Assembly: GCA_947579605.1 (NCBI GenBank) | Contig: OX388313.1 | Span: forward strand, 30,693,214 to 30,757,213 | DNA length: 64,000 bases | Direction of reading: 5' to 3' | DNA from: Athripsodes cinereus | Lineage: Eukaryota; Arthropoda; Insecta; Trichoptera; Leptoceridae | In this document: positions 9,309-19,440 of the stretch, one piece after another | Layout: each line of letters starts with the position of its first letter | Numbering within the stretch: position 1 is the stretch's first letter | Program-made: the position numbers and the translations under genes | The notes under the pieces: generated by a model | The model's database searches: none | Seen by the model: only the letters and a program-made list of their open reading frames with translations | Told to the model about the DNA's origin: nothing

Positions 9309-9895
9309 GTATGCTAGTGAGACGAGGACATGGCTAAAGAAGGATTAAACTGCCATAAATGCGGCAGAAATGAGATTGTTTAGAAGGAAGTGTGGTAAAA
9401 TTAATAACATGATCTTAAGGGCGCCATATATCGCGTCTATCACCCGAAGCTCCCAGCAAAAAGGTGCGTCTTCAGCCTTCTTTTAAAGCTCTCTCCATTC
9501 ACCTCCTCTAGCAGACACAGGGACAGTTTGTTCCAGCATCTGGGACCCGCAACACCAAACGCTCTATCTAAAAAAGTGTAATAACCGATATACATGTTAA
9601 TAAGTTACGATGGTTTGGACATGTGGAAAAAATGAATGAGAACAAAATGACCAAGAAGATAATAATATTTGGCTGAAAGGAATGGTACTCGGAGACGTGG
9701 CCACCTGAGGATCAAATTAGAAGAACATAATATAAACCAGATCTTACAACACGGTCATGTGTTGAGCACATTGAATAGGAGAGCATGCACGATGATTTGA
9801 TGACAGTGACGGAAGCGAAAGATGTATGCAAGGATAGAAGAAAGTGGCGCTCGATCTTTTCTGCCTACCTCGCGAGGGAAGCGGCGTGATGGTAT
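9309..9895 (+). pseudogene. LINE RT tail, split by another LINE end
   Basis: The plus strand reads YASETRTWLKKD and AEMRLFRRKCG up to about 9397. After an insertion it resumes with VNKLRWFGHVEKMNENKMTK from about 9583 and closes with a GCCTACC..GGCGTGATGGTAT tail near 9895. It belongs to the same LINE family as 18791-19249, in a subfamily shared with 59440-59800. Stops and frameshifts are present. Confidence 0.75.
9405..9578 (-). pseudogene. L2/CR1-like LINE protein C-terminus inserted in another LINE
   Basis: The minus strand reads FLDRAFGVAGPRCWNKLS and SFKRRLKTHLFAGSFG followed by a stop at 9440-9442. This is the typical L2/CR1 RT C-terminus (RxFxxxxPxxWNxLP, then FKxxLKTxLF). A TAATAAC repeat flanks the insertion on both sides (about 9397 and 9581). 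Confidence 0.8.
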
Positions 9896-9899
9896 ATAC

Positions 9900-10335
9900 A
9901 TATGTATAAATAAATAAATACAGTACAAAAAAAAATAAGTAAATATTCTGTCATAATTAAAATGAATTAAGTTTAAAAACACAAAAGCACTTTTAAACTA
10001 TTACGTATAATTACTAAACGTGTGTTACGGTTTATAATATATCATTTTTTTTATTTTCAGGGAATGGGTAAAAAGCTACAGGGTGTGGGGTGTACAGTAT
10101 ATTTTAATATTAGATGTCTATATATTAATATTAACAATATGATACAATATCTGCGACTTTAGTTCAAAGGTCACCCCTGAGTGATTCTCAGTATTCCCAA
10201 GGAAGAAACACGTGTTGAAATAATCAGAGCTTTTGTTTTAATGATTTACTAACAGTTATTATAGTAATATAGGCAGACAGGATCAACTTTTAAAATAGTT
10301 GAAATTGATTACAAAATATGTTATCTTCATTTGGA
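9900..10335. other. AT-rich spacer
   Basis: No gene, repeat end or RNA recognised. Confidence 0.45.
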
Positions 10336-10389
10336 TGAATGGATTATTTGCTGTCCTGCTAAGTAAAAACGCAGTAATAAATAACCAAA

Positions 10390-10632
10390 ACACAAATGTG
10401 TCAGAATCGCAGTTTAAGTTTGAAACTACCTTTTTCTGTGTACCTTTTCAAGTATTACAAAACAAATATGCTACAGTCGTCACAAATATCGAAATTAGTG
10501 TAAGGAAAAATATTTCGAAAATTATTGAATATTCGAGATATTTGTTACGACTGTGACATGTTTGATTTTAATACTTGAAAAATAACACACAAAAAGGTAG
10601 TATCAAATTTGGATTTGCGATTCTGACACGTA
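10390..10632. mobile_element. Foldback MITE with ~110-bp arms
   Basis: Two long imperfect inverted arms begin GTGTCAGAATCGCA at each end and converge on an AT-rich centre near 10510. The arms share CTACCTTTTT, TTTTCAAGTATTA and CAGTCGT..CAAATAT blocks. No ORF of its own. It abuts, and probably truncated, the LINE fragment to its right. Confidence 0.7.
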
Positions 10633-10830
10633 ACGACTGCGCGGACGTCCGAGAACCACGTGGCTTGATCACGTGGATCAAATTCTCAAAGAGGAATCGA
10701 CGTGCGTGTATGAGAAACTGTATGAATGTGGAGGAAGCGAAGGAAGTGTGTAAAGATAGATCTGTTTGGCGTTCCGTTCTCTCTGCCTACCCCACTTGGG
10801 ATACGGCGTGAGGGTATAGTACAGTATAAT
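10633..10830 (+). pseudogene. LINE RT C-terminal end
   Basis: Encodes NRRACMRNCMNVEEAKEVCK and SVLSAYPTWDTA followed by a stop, as in the copy at 18791-19249, then the hairpin-type tail GGGATACGGCGTGAGGGTAT. Only the last ~65 residues remain. Confidence 0.8.
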
Positions 10831-10861
10831 TACTGTGTTTTTACTTAGCAGGGCGGTATAT

Positions 10862-11545
10862 GTCATACAAGGTCAGTAGCCCACCTTAACAGAGTATCGG
10901 TTATAGAATGTCAATAAAATGTTTAGTATAATTTAATGCATAAATACTCGTAACATCCAATCATTCATGAATTCAATATGTTTAAAATAATAGGGGTTTC
11001 ATCTGTGTTGAGAAGAAATTATTTTGAAATGACCTAGGGTCCTGAAAATACCACAATAGGTACTTACGACAAAAACATTTGAAACCTATTTAGAAAGGAC
11101 TACGGAAAGAAAATTATTTCTTTTTTTACAAATTTCATTACTGCTGAAAGGTTACAATGAACTAAAAGCAAATAATGTAATGTTCTCCTAAAACGTTTAT
11201 ATCTGAAAAGCAAAACCTTCTTTTATGCGAAATCTTTTTACTATTTTTACACATATTAAATAATTTTTTAATATTATATACATAATTCAACTTACCCACT
11301 TATATTTATACAAAATTACCTTTCATTTTCGTTCTATGACGTCATCGCTAGAGCTATTTGCGTGGAATGAGAAAGAGACCACGTGCAAGGAGCTTTTCAA
11401 AGTAGTAACTATTGGTAGGTACTGTAGTACAAACCAAGAATTATTTTATTGTATTGTATACTTATTGAACACTAGTTTCAAAACCAATTTTGCACAGTAA
11501 ATAAATATCAACAATTTTAATTGATTAATCAAATTAGTTAATTTT
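10862..11545. other. AT-rich spacer
   Basis: Nothing recognised, apart from a short GC-richer patch near 11335-11400 containing GACGTCATC and CACGTG. Confidence 0.4.
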
Positions 11546-11547
11546 AT

Positions 11548-11741
11548 ATTAAAAAATTAATAAGTAAAAAATACTTAAGAGTTTTAAATTTCTTTATTTA
11601 TCAGTTACACGTGTTTCGGGTTGCAAGCCCATATTCATACTAGTATGAATATGAATATGGGCTTGCAACCCGAAACACGTGTAACTGATAAATAAAGAAA
11701 TTTAAAACTCTTAAGTATTTTTTACTTATTAATTTTTTAAT
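11548..11741. mobile_element. Palindromic Penelope-like module with hammerhead-like core
   Basis: Two arms of 91 bp (11548-11638 and 11651-11741) are essentially perfect inverted repeats around a 12-nt loop. Read outward on the plus strand: GGGCTTGCAACCC (stem II), GAAA, the self-complementary CACGTG, then TA. This is the order expected of a type I hammerhead ribozyme after the CUGANGA box, which here is degenerate (TATGAATA). Inverted hammerhead-bearing terminal repeats are known in Penelope-like retroelements; assignment to that class is an inference. Confidence 0.6.
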
Positions 11742-11904
11742 TTAAAAATGGAGTTTTACTCATTTAGTGAAAACAAAATTAGTGAAGTTAATTTTATGTT
11801 TTACTCTTAATTTCTTTTTATTATTGTTTTTAATTATGTATGACAACGGACTGGGCTTTGATATAAATAAAAAACAATAGTATAATATATGAACACTTAT
11901 AAAA

Positions 11905-12008
11905 TGGACATTACATTGCATTCTTGTTGTTCGTGATTGTATAAATGTAATAAATATAATGTGTATTGTCTGAAGTGTTCCGTTGACTTAGATAAATAAA
12001 TAAATCAA
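11905..12008 (+). repeat. Probable LINE 3' tail
   Basis: AT-rich segment ending in AGATAAATAAATAAATC; resembles other LINE 3' ends in the window in its simple tail only. Confidence 0.35.
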
Positions 12009-12094
12009 ATTGACAAACACACTTGTGGCTAATAATATTTGCATCCTCATAATTAAACATTAATGGGTAAGGTATTCAGTGGAACACCCTGAAA

Positions 12095-12325
12095 AGAATT
12101 GATCATCTACTCATTTCCTTTAGTTTTCAAATGCCCTGCAAAAGGCAGGTGTTCGAAGAAATCATCATACCAGCTGCATTCAATAAACATGCAAGCTATC
12201 CTCTACATACTCATTGCAGAAGATGCAAAATATCTCTATATTTTTGCTCGTCTTTTACAGGACACTCGAATGCTTACGGAAAAGAGCGGGACACCGATTA
12301 TTTTCCGGGTGCTCCTTGGAACGTA
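12095..12325 (+). mobile_element. SINE-like element, rearranged copy
   Basis: Contains blocks of the ~245-bp SINE-like family in mixed orientation: a sense AAAAGGCAGGTGTTCGAA at about 12140-12157 and an antisense TTTTACAGGACACTCGAA at about 12255-12272. Looks like two truncated copies or an inverted pair. Confidence 0.6.
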
Positions 12326-12939
12326 ATATATTTGCTAATATATTAATTTAATCTGCTTTTAAGATATTATTTTTTTCAGAACATCCCTAAAGGTTGAGAT
12401 TTAATATAATATAATGAATTATTTATTTTCTAAAGTGTTTTATTTCCTACCAAGATGGAAAATACACAAAAAACTTCCATTATATAAAAAAATATTTTAG
12501 GCATTTGGGCAAAAAAAGCAAAGATTACATACACACACATTTTAATGAACAGATAAAAACATATTATTTAGAAAAAAAAACTTCCATCAAAAACAGAATA
12601 ATGCGAAGTATTATTTACTCGCAATAATGCGTAGTTGTCAAGATTACGTCTATACTACATCTATATATTAGAATCTACTCTAAACTAAAGCTTAATTTAA
12701 TTATAATAATACCACAAGCTTTAGAACGATGAAAAGTTGTTCTAGAAAATCTTTATTTTAAAAATTTATCTCGATGAGTTTCCAGTGTTGTAGATATGTA
12801 TACTTCTTCACTTTTTGTATGCCTTCGGCTTGTATTAATAATCATTCCAAATTAAATCCTTGGTTCTCGTACAGAAAGCCAATGCTCCGTCTCTAGGGTT
12901 GAACTATGTATGTTCATTCAGTCTCCCTCGTACCTTCTT

Positions 12940-13045
12940 CCTTGATACTCCTCCATCAGATGTCTTTTACAGGACACTCAAAAACTTTCGAAAAAGAGTA
13001 AGAGGCGTATTCCATTCCTTACCGGAAACTCCACGATAGTAAAAA
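12940..13045 (-). mobile_element. SINE-like element, partial
   Basis: Only the head portion is kept: TTTTACAGGACACTCAAAAA followed by AAAGAGTAAGAGG and CTTACCGG (antisense). Confidence 0.55.
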
Positions 13046-13139
13046 TCCTTATTGCACAAAAAAGGACCTATACAATAGAAGGAAACATGACAACATTACT
13101 ACTGAACAAATAATTTTGTGCAGCGAGCGAGCGAGTATA

Positions 13140-13480
13140 TCTTTTTTTATTTAAGTATATTTACAATTTTCGCTTTTACATGTTGACAAATTTAAGAAAT
13201 TATAACAACAAGTAAATCCAAAATAACAAAAATATACAAGTCAGTTATAATAATTTAAACATAATCTTACTTATTTTTTTTCCCCAGGCAGTAACGTTAT
13301 ATACTGGTGTTAGAGGAAATAGTATTAAAAACTATAATTACTTAAATATCTAGATGTTTATAAAATAACAATATAACTAGATTCCAAACAGTAACTCTTA
13401 GTTCACCTTAAAATATATAATCTAAGTCGGGTCGCAGAAGGAAACGAAGTAATCGCGATATCTTCCAACTTACCCATCAA
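13140..13480 (-). repeat. LINE 3'-UTR relic
   Basis: The right end (GATATCTTCCAACTTACCC near 13458-13476) matches the ends of the LINE tails at 17985-18300 and 19262-19440 (GTCTCTTCCAACTTAGCC). T-rich at the left, as expected for an antisense poly-A-type tail. Confidence 0.5.
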
Positions 13481-13839
13481 ACAAAAATAATAATAATAAA
13501 AAAAAAACAAAAAAAATTAGATATAAAATATACATACACACAGCTACTAAAATAAATATAGGTACACATACAATAAACACTTAAATATACAAACAATAGA
13601 AACAATACCAGATTTATGCGACACGACGCAGATACTGAGATTGGAGAGATGAGATAGAGTGATAGAAATGGGGTAGGGCTGCTCATCGTGTTTGGATATA
13701 TGAAAAAAAACGATTCAAAACCATGAGAACCTCTATACAGAAATTGGCCTCTATATTGGCCAAAAATTCACGCAAACCGATCGCGCGTTAGTGGTAGCGC
13801 GGTGTTTTTGACCATAGTCCCTTCGTTCGTCGTATGATC

Positions 13840-13905
13840 AAGATCAAGACTAGATTAAGATCGTGTTTAGTTTTGTCGAGAGTAACCCTGCTGGTAGATG
13901 CAACA
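13840..13905 (+). repeat. Copy of a short dispersed sequence (empty-site paralogue)
   Basis: Contains AGATTAAGATCGTGTTTAG and AACCCTGCTGGTAGA. The same sequence at 27488-28070 is interrupted by a 512-bp hAT-like element, so this is an uninterrupted paralogue of the target site. Confidence 0.6.
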
Positions 13906-13909
13906 GAAA

Positions 13910-14385
13910 ACTATCGAACATTAACCACTTTCTTGAAGACATAAAAAGAAGTACAAGTGCGGATTTTAAGTGGCAGCTGGTACCACAACCTATCACCATG
14001 ATCTGAAAAAAATCAGTGTAACATGAAGAGACAAATTTAATGATGGGATGGGATTGCTAGAAAAATACTCGTGAATAAATTAAAAGAGCACTGAACTATA
14101 AGTCAATAGCCTTAGGAGTATAAAAATTATTCAGTCATGACTTTATCATAACATAAGGCTAACGCCCACTTAATTTTAATAAAATCGCGAATTTTACGTA
14201 ATATTTTGAATATTAAATAAATTAAATAATAATAATATGATAATAAATAAACCTTAAGAGAGCATTCACATTATCATCAAGCTTTTATTAATGTTTGTAT
14301 GTATTATGAATAAAGTTATTTCTATCAATGAGGATAATAATAAACATGAATAATCATTTTGATAAATATTTGAATCATTTTATTT
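13910..14385. other. AT-rich spacer
   Basis: No recognisable feature. Confidence 0.4.
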
Positions 14386-14389
14386 ATGT

Positions 14390-14520
14390 TTATGACAAAC
14401 CAATCAGATATTTCGATTAGGGCAAAATGAACATTTTGCAAAATACAATTGGAATAAGACAGGGATTAAGGCGTTCCAACGCTTACGAATTGGCACTAGG
14501 CTGGTTTAAAAAATTCTATG
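14390..14520 (-). mobile_element. Foldback MITE arm, diverged
   Basis: Contains GACAAACCAATCAGATATTT, a GCAAAATACAATTGGAATAA block and CCAACGCTTACGAATTGGC, all present in the element at 41930-42258. Confidence 0.55.
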
Positions 14521-14689
14521 TTGATAAAGCATAAAAATTGATAAAGCCTCACGTATAACGTATAAGACAAGACAATCGAGACGTCATATTGGTTTTCTCA
14601 TTTACGTGAATTGCCCAAATCTAAATTATTTATAAACAAAGATCTTGGGAGAATTTTGACTATTCAAGGTAGAATTTATTAGTTCCGTG

Positions 14690-14865
14690 GGGTTTCCAGC
14701 GAAGAAAAGGCCCCTCACTCATTTCTATAACTTTTTTGAGTTGCTTGTAAAAAGCAGGTGTTACACAATTGACATTGTCAATTCAGCAATGGTAGGGCAT
14801 ATGGACCATCCTGACTACATTTTTGTTTTTGGCGCGGCGAGGATAATCTTTATATTTATTACAAT
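14690..14865 (+). mobile_element. SINE-like element, diverged
   Basis: Diverged blocks: AAAAAGCAGGTGTTACACAA, then ATTCAGCAATGGTAGGGCAT and a CATCCTGACTACATTTT block in the order of the sense consensus. The 3' tail is missing. Confidence 0.5.
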
Positions 14866-15018
14866 ATGTAGTTAGTTCGTTGTCAATTTTACTTGTCCGA
14901 TATTCCGTGATGTTATACAGAATTATAATATATATAATTATTATTACAAATTTTCGATGTTATTGACCGAAGGTAGTTGTTGGAAGTCCATTTCAAGATA
15001 AATTTAAAAAAAAAACAC

Positions 15019-15323
15019 AGTATGTAGTTAACTTCCAAATAACTTTATTTACTTCGCGTACTAGTATTTGGAGATTCTCGACTCCATCATCAGGCGATTA
15101 GAAAAAAGTGAAATACGATACAAAGATAAGCAGTTTTTATAGAAATTGAAGAAGTTCCATATCAACACGGGCTTCTCCCATCATTCTTTTGTTCAAATTC
15201 TATAAATACTGCTTGACTCTATATCTTATTTAACTTTTTACTAATCGCCTGATGATGGAGTCGAGAGTCTCCAAATACAAGTAAGTGAAGTTAATAAAGT
15301 CATTTGGAAGTTAACTACATACT
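15019..15323. mobile_element. Inverted repeat with 92-bp arms and CTGATGA boxes
   Basis: Arms 15019-15110 and 15232-15323 are inverted copies separated by ~120 bp. Each contains CGCCTGATGATGGAGTC, then a hairpin GGAG/CTCC and AAATAC, followed by a shared segment to TTTGGAAGTTAACTACATAC. Single arms of the same family occur at 41465-41575 (+) and 45290-45385 (-). The CTGATGA-U-stem II order resembles a hammerhead, but the GAAA box is replaced, so it is at best a decayed ribozyme. Confidence 0.6.
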
Positions 15324-15329
15324 ACCCCC

Positions 15330-16100
15330 TATTCTATATTGATTCAAACTAAAACAAGAACTTCACAAAATTTTATAATCAAGTTCACTTGAACTAATGG
15401 AACTAACATTCGTATTCTAAGTTGTATATAATTCTAATTAGGAACAATTTTATAGTTTATAGAATACCAATGTAGACTTACTAAAATTGGAACGTTCCTA
15501 TTTTAGTAAGTGCACACTAAAAATGAAATAGAATCGGGTGTATTGTGCTTTTTTTTCAATTTATCTTGTAATAATAACATTTTATATAAATAAATATTTT
15601 CATGAATATTAACAAGGATAAATGGTACACGTTGATTAAATACAAAAATAATAATAATAACAATAATATAAAACGGTTTTACGGTTATGGTGAAGATACT
15701 TTGTATTTGTAGTAGATGGTAATACTGGTGAAAATGGTATCGGGTGTGAGGAGGTTAACAACACGGGTTGAAGGACGAATGGATTCATCTGGTGAACTCT
15801 CTACTCCATTCCATTCCAATTCCTATACTCTCACGTTGTTACAATATGAACGGGAACACTACTACTTATACATATAATATATACAGCTCTGAAGTGGAAT
15901 ATAACAGAGGTCATTGCTTCCTTTATGAACCCTGGAAATAAGGTTGTCAGAACGTTTGAAAAATCGGATAACTTTTTTATTTATTTATAGCTGTAATGCG
16001 AATATAATATAGGCAGCTGAGACAGCATTTTCACCGAAATATATATAGAACATCTGGAGGACTATTTATGGCATATTAAACAATTACTTCATGCACATTT
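15330..16100. other. AT-rich spacer
   Basis: No gene recognised; AAT-type simple sequence near 15645-15665. Confidence 0.4.
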
Positions 16101-16103
16101 AAG

Positions 16104-16260
16104 TTCGTTGGTAGCCTGGAGGTAGAGTCTCGGCCTGGTGGACAGGGGGTTCGTGCTTCGATCCCAGGTACCAGCAAACTCCCTTTTCATGACACAAGCT
16201 TTTAGCTTACTGTGAAAGGTGTATAAGATTTATAACAAAACCCAGATATCTTTAAAAAAA
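16104..16260 (+). mobile_element. tRNA-derived SINE
   Basis: Has an A-box-like GGTAGCCTGGAGGTAGAGTC near 16110 and a B-box-like TTCGATCCCAGG near 16158, spaced as in a tRNA promoter, followed by ACACAAGCTTTTAGCTTACT and GTGAAAGGTGTAT. Other copies: 25196-25345 and 36310-36711. It cannot be folded as a proper tRNA (no CCA-ready acceptor pair), so it is a SINE rather than a tRNA gene. Confidence 0.75.
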
Positions 16261-16439
16261 AACTTTTTTTTAATGAGGCGACAGAATTGCCATCTACAGT
16301 TCTCAGCATTATACAACCAGATAAGTCTCCATATGATCAGTCATGGTCACACAAAAACTCAACAGTCTAATGCCGGGAAAAATTCACCTATCCAAAGATC
16401 CAACTAAAGGTTTCACAAAGTAACATCTACCAATCAATA

Positions 16440-16760
16440 TCTACAATCCAGCGATGAGGCATGCCACCCATTCTGAATGTTTTTTTTTTAAATTGTCAAA
16501 GCGAGGATAACCTGTATATTTATAAAATGCAGTTGGTCCCCTAGCTTACCTCGTGTGTGGGATATGCTATTATACCGTGTAGGATACGCCGTAGGAATCT
16601 AGATCATGTCTTATTCTATTCTATTCTTCTTAAGACCATCCACTCATTTGCGAGTGATTTACTATTACTACTAAATGAGTACCATCATGGCATTTCCACT
16701 AGTGGGGAAGTCAGCGGACCTCAATTGATTTGTGCCGACCCTTTCTGTAACGTGTAATTT
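16440..16760 (+). mobile_element. SINE-like element fragments
   Basis: The left part has GCGATGAGGCATGCCACCCA (sense), a T run, then GTGTGGGATATGCTATTATA. The right part near 16680-16720 has CCATCATGGCATTTCC (antisense tail). Two diverged partial copies. Confidence 0.5.
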
Positions 16761-16764
16761 TGCT

Positions 16765-17210
16765 AAGTAAATTGCTATTGTGTTCTGTATAGCTGTATGT
16801 AGGTAAGGGATAAGCTACATATATAGGAAGTATGCTACGAGTATAAAGTAATAGAACATTTTCTCTAAGCTGCAATATGTATATTTAATAAAACTATTAT
16901 CGATGAAAAAATCTTTCAGCGTACCTACAGTCTGTTCCAAATTGTCTCTATTTTTACAACAATCTTATCATCAAAATAGATTATTTGATATGAATAGCGT
17001 GACTTATCGCGGAAAATCTACATATTATTTTTAACTTGAATATTCCTCAAGCACTCCATCATTTAGCAATTTGCTTATGCTTAGCGGGCTTCCACTTAAA
17101 GAGAAATTGCGTCCGCTAAAGAATTGTGAAAATTCTAGAAGGAGGCATTTGTCCAATACTGGACACAAGGAAAATATTGAATCCAAGATAAACTATGCTT
17201 ACCTTGTGAA
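16765..17210. other. AT-rich spacer
   Basis: No feature recognised. Confidence 0.4.
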
Positions 17211-17269
17211 AGAAGATTAGTTTGACATCAGGAATCGAACCTTGGTCCTCCAAAACGAACGTCAAAAAT

Positions 17270-17980
17270 GATATTATGAATAGGCTATTGAACATCTAAC
17301 ATTTTGTTAATAAGCGCTTTTAGTATTGAGGCGATAATATTTAAGCACAAAGACCTTTTAAACTGGAACATTGATGTTATTACTCTTTTAGCCTTCAACT
17401 CTATTAAGGGCATGAGAAAAGTAGTCCCATAATTCTTACTATGTAATTTCATGTACCTAATTATTTCCGGAATCTGACTTTTAAAACTTAACGTAGCGCT
17501 CAGCTGAAAATGGCTAGTTTCAGACATTTCAGCACACTCGTACCAAAGTAAAGGGGCAAAAGAACCCATTTATCAACTCAATCGATCCAGGGCCGCTCCA
17601 GTATGACGCAACCAGAGTACAATGACCTCTTTATGAAGGTAGATCATATTATATCTATATTATAATATTGTGCCAACTATGTATATGCAATACGAACACA
17701 TTTACGGTTTGTGTCATTTTCATATAACGAATCTAATGTCGCGTTGGCCTAGTCGACAAGTATCCGACCAGTCAAAAGACTTAGTAATTATTTCGTGTGT
17801 AAAATTCGGGTGCGAAATATCAGAGGTGCAGTATTTTTTTATGATATACCTACACATGGAGAAATATTTAAAATAAAAAATTAATAAAAGGAAAATGCAT
17901 CGACAATACGAATTGATCGATCACCTGATGGTAAAGTTAGAATTTTAAAACGAAAGAACCCGGATTTAAATTCTAGCGAC
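17270..17980. other. Spacer without recognised gene
   Basis: Open frames of 60-95 residues exist but show no motif. A B-box-like GGTTCGATTCCTG (minus strand) lies near 17235-17250, just to the left. Confidence 0.4.
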
Positions 17981-17984
17981 ATCA

Positions 17985-18300
17985 TTCATTTATTTATTTT
18001 TATTCTTCACAGTGCATTGGTTACAGCAAGGGTGGCCAACCCGCGGCCCGCGGGCCACATGCGGCCATTAATAATACCCGCTACTTTTTTGAAAGAGGTA
18101 TTTTGAGAAAATATTCTTAAATAATACCGAGGAGTTATGAAACATTTTAAATTCCTATACCATTTTGAAAATTAAAGGTTGGCCACCCATGGGTTACAGC
18201 ATCAATCATTACAAAATATCATAAAATAATCTGTAATACAATTCAAATCACAAAAGGCGAGTTTATCGTTAGAATGCAATATCTTCTAACTAACCCGGAA
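17985..18300 (-). repeat. LINE 3'-UTR tail interrupted by a hAT MITE
   Basis: Antisense LINE end: TTTATTTATTTTTATTCTTC at the left, then GTGCATTGGTTACAG, and after the insertion ATCATTACAAAATATCAT and GGCGAGTTTATCG to TCTTCTAACTAACCC. The same tail is uninterrupted at 19262-19440. Confidence 0.65.
18027..18191. mobile_element. hAT MITE (Charlie-like ends), 165 bp
   Basis: Terminal inverted repeats CAAGGGTGGCCAACC and CATGGGTGGCCAACC with the subterminal CGCGGCCCGCGGGCC typical of hAT-Charlie elements. Exact 8-bp target duplication GGTTACAG at 18019-18026 and 18192-18199. The interior ~65 bp (AATATTCTTAAATAATACCG to TATACCATTTT) is a diverged inverse copy of 400-470 in the larger hAT-like element at 305-4324. 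Confidence 0.9.
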
Positions 18301-18372
18301 AACATATGTAAGCATGTTGAATAACTAAAAATAAAACGTTTATATTTAGTACTTCCACACTGACGTTATTAA

Positions 18373-18590
18373 TTGCGAACCGGCTTTCAAGAGGGTTCCG
18401 TCGGCCCGAGCGTCCATCTTTCACAATACACCGTTCCTATGGCAACGACTTCTGAGCGCAGGGAATGTCATGCATGGGAAGAGGCGACTAATTGGCACAG
18501 AGATTCTCTGAATGGAGGAAGCTGGTTTCTGCCTTGTGCTCCCGAGAGGAGCGTTGAGGGCGATGATGATGATGAATCATATTTTAGTTT
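18373..18590 (+). pseudogene. LINE ORF end, third family
   Basis: Reads LSQYTVPMATTSERRECH and ATNWHRDSLNG, then APERSVEGDDDDE. The same order, more decayed, is seen at 22160-22400 and after the tandem array at 42722-42900 (shared block CTAATTGGCACAGAG/CTGAATTGGCACAGAG). Interpreted as the C-terminal end of a LINE ORF. No catalytic motif is present. Confidence 0.5.
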
Positions 18591-18790
18591 GAGATTAGCT
18601 CGATTGTCCATATATATTATGTTATACCGTCGTTGCATATTCAAAAAGGGGTATGTGACTTTATAAATTTTTGGACATTTCTAGAATAAACTGCATTTAA
18701 TGACATCATAATCATTTTATAAAGTGATTCTTAGTATCAAATATTAAAATTCAATACTTCTTTAAGTTTTTAGTAATATCACATTTATTT

Positions 18791-19249
18791 ATGTATGCAA
18801 GCGAAACTTGGACGTGGTTGAAAAAGGATGAGAGTGGAATAAATGCTGTGGAGATGCGTTCACTGAGAAGAATGGTTGGTAAAACGTTGCGAGATAGAGT
18901 GAAGAATAAGGATATCAGGAGAATGAGCGGATGTGAGACGAGTGTTGTGGACAGAATGCGTGTAAACAAGTTGAGATGGTTTGGAAATGTTGAGCGAATG
19001 CAAGATGAAAGGATGACGAAGAGGATGTATTTATCTGAAAGAAGGGGTGAGAGGAAGCGCGGACGTCCAAGAACCACGTGGCTTGATCACGTGGACCAAA
19101 TTCTTAAGGACGGACGCGTGCTGAGTAAAAGAAATCGGCGTGCATGTATGAGAAACTGGATGAATGTAGAGGAAGCGAAAGAAGTATGTAAGGATAGATC
19201 TATATGGCGTTCCGTTCTCTCTGCCTACCCCTCCTGGGACATGGCGTGA
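18791..19249 (+). CDS. LINE reverse-transcriptase C-terminal fragment, best copy
   Basis: A 152-residue open frame without internal stops: ASETWTWLKKDESGINAVEM, RRMVGKTLRDRV, VNKLRWFGNVERM, GRPRTTWLDHVDQIL, RRACMRNWMNVEEAKEVC, SVLSAYPSWDMA. This is the post-RT C-terminal region of a non-LTR retrotransposon (RTE/Jockey-like); the polymerase domain is missing, so it is a 5'-truncated insertion and should have no activity by itself. The start ATG is simply the first in frame. After the stop come a few bases and the family tail GTATAGTAATAGAAGTAG. Relatives in this window: 1-296 with 4333-4495, 9309-9895, 10633, 19745, 36130, 47545, 51485, 59440, 60300 and 61740. Confidence 0.75.
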   Translation: MYASETWTWLKKDESGINAVEMRSLRRMVGKTLRDRVKNKDIRRMSGCETSVVDRMRVNKLRWFGNVERMQDERMTKRMYLSERRGERKRGRPRTTWLDHVDQILKDGRVLSKRNRRACMRNWMNVEEAKEVCKDRSIWRSVLSAYPSWDMA

Positions 19250-19261
19250 GAGTATAGTAAT

Positions 19262-19440
19262 AGAAGTAGTAACATTTATTTATTTATTTGTTCATTCTTT
19301 ACTGTACATTATTACATTGATTACAAACAATTACATAAAAGGTAAACATTCAAGTTACATATATACAATCAATATACAGAGGGCGAGTTTATCGCAAAGG
19401 CACGGTCTCTTCCAACTTAGCCAACGTCCAAACTTCCAAA
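19262..19440 (-). repeat. LINE 3'-UTR tail
   Basis: Antisense tail starting with (TTTA)n, continuing TTACATTGATTACAAACAAT and ending GGCGAGTTTATCGCAAAGGC and TCTTCCAACTTAGCC. Shares order and ends with 17985-18300. Confidence 0.6.

Larger units (their letters stand above)
10342..10860. repeat. Outer inverted repeat CCTGCTAAGTAAAAAC enclosing two elements
   Basis: The sequence CTGCTAAGTAAAAACGCAGT at about 10353-10372 recurs inverted at about 10831-10852. Between them lie a foldback MITE (10390-10632) and a LINE ORF end (10633-10825). The arms are about 30 bp; their origin is unknown. Confidence 0.6.

Noticed and set aside
11335..11400. CRE (TGACGTCA) and E-box (CACGTG) regulatory cluster
   Set aside because: Short motifs of this type occur by chance in 64 kb, and no promoter or gene lies next to them.
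13477..13686. 69-residue Ser/Phe/Ile-rich membrane-like frame
   Set aside because: Low-complexity AT-rich translation; no start context or conservation signal.
16104..16260. tRNA gene
   Set aside because: A and B boxes are present but the acceptor and anticodon stems do not close, and the same sequence recurs with a constant non-tRNA 3' part; it is a SINE.
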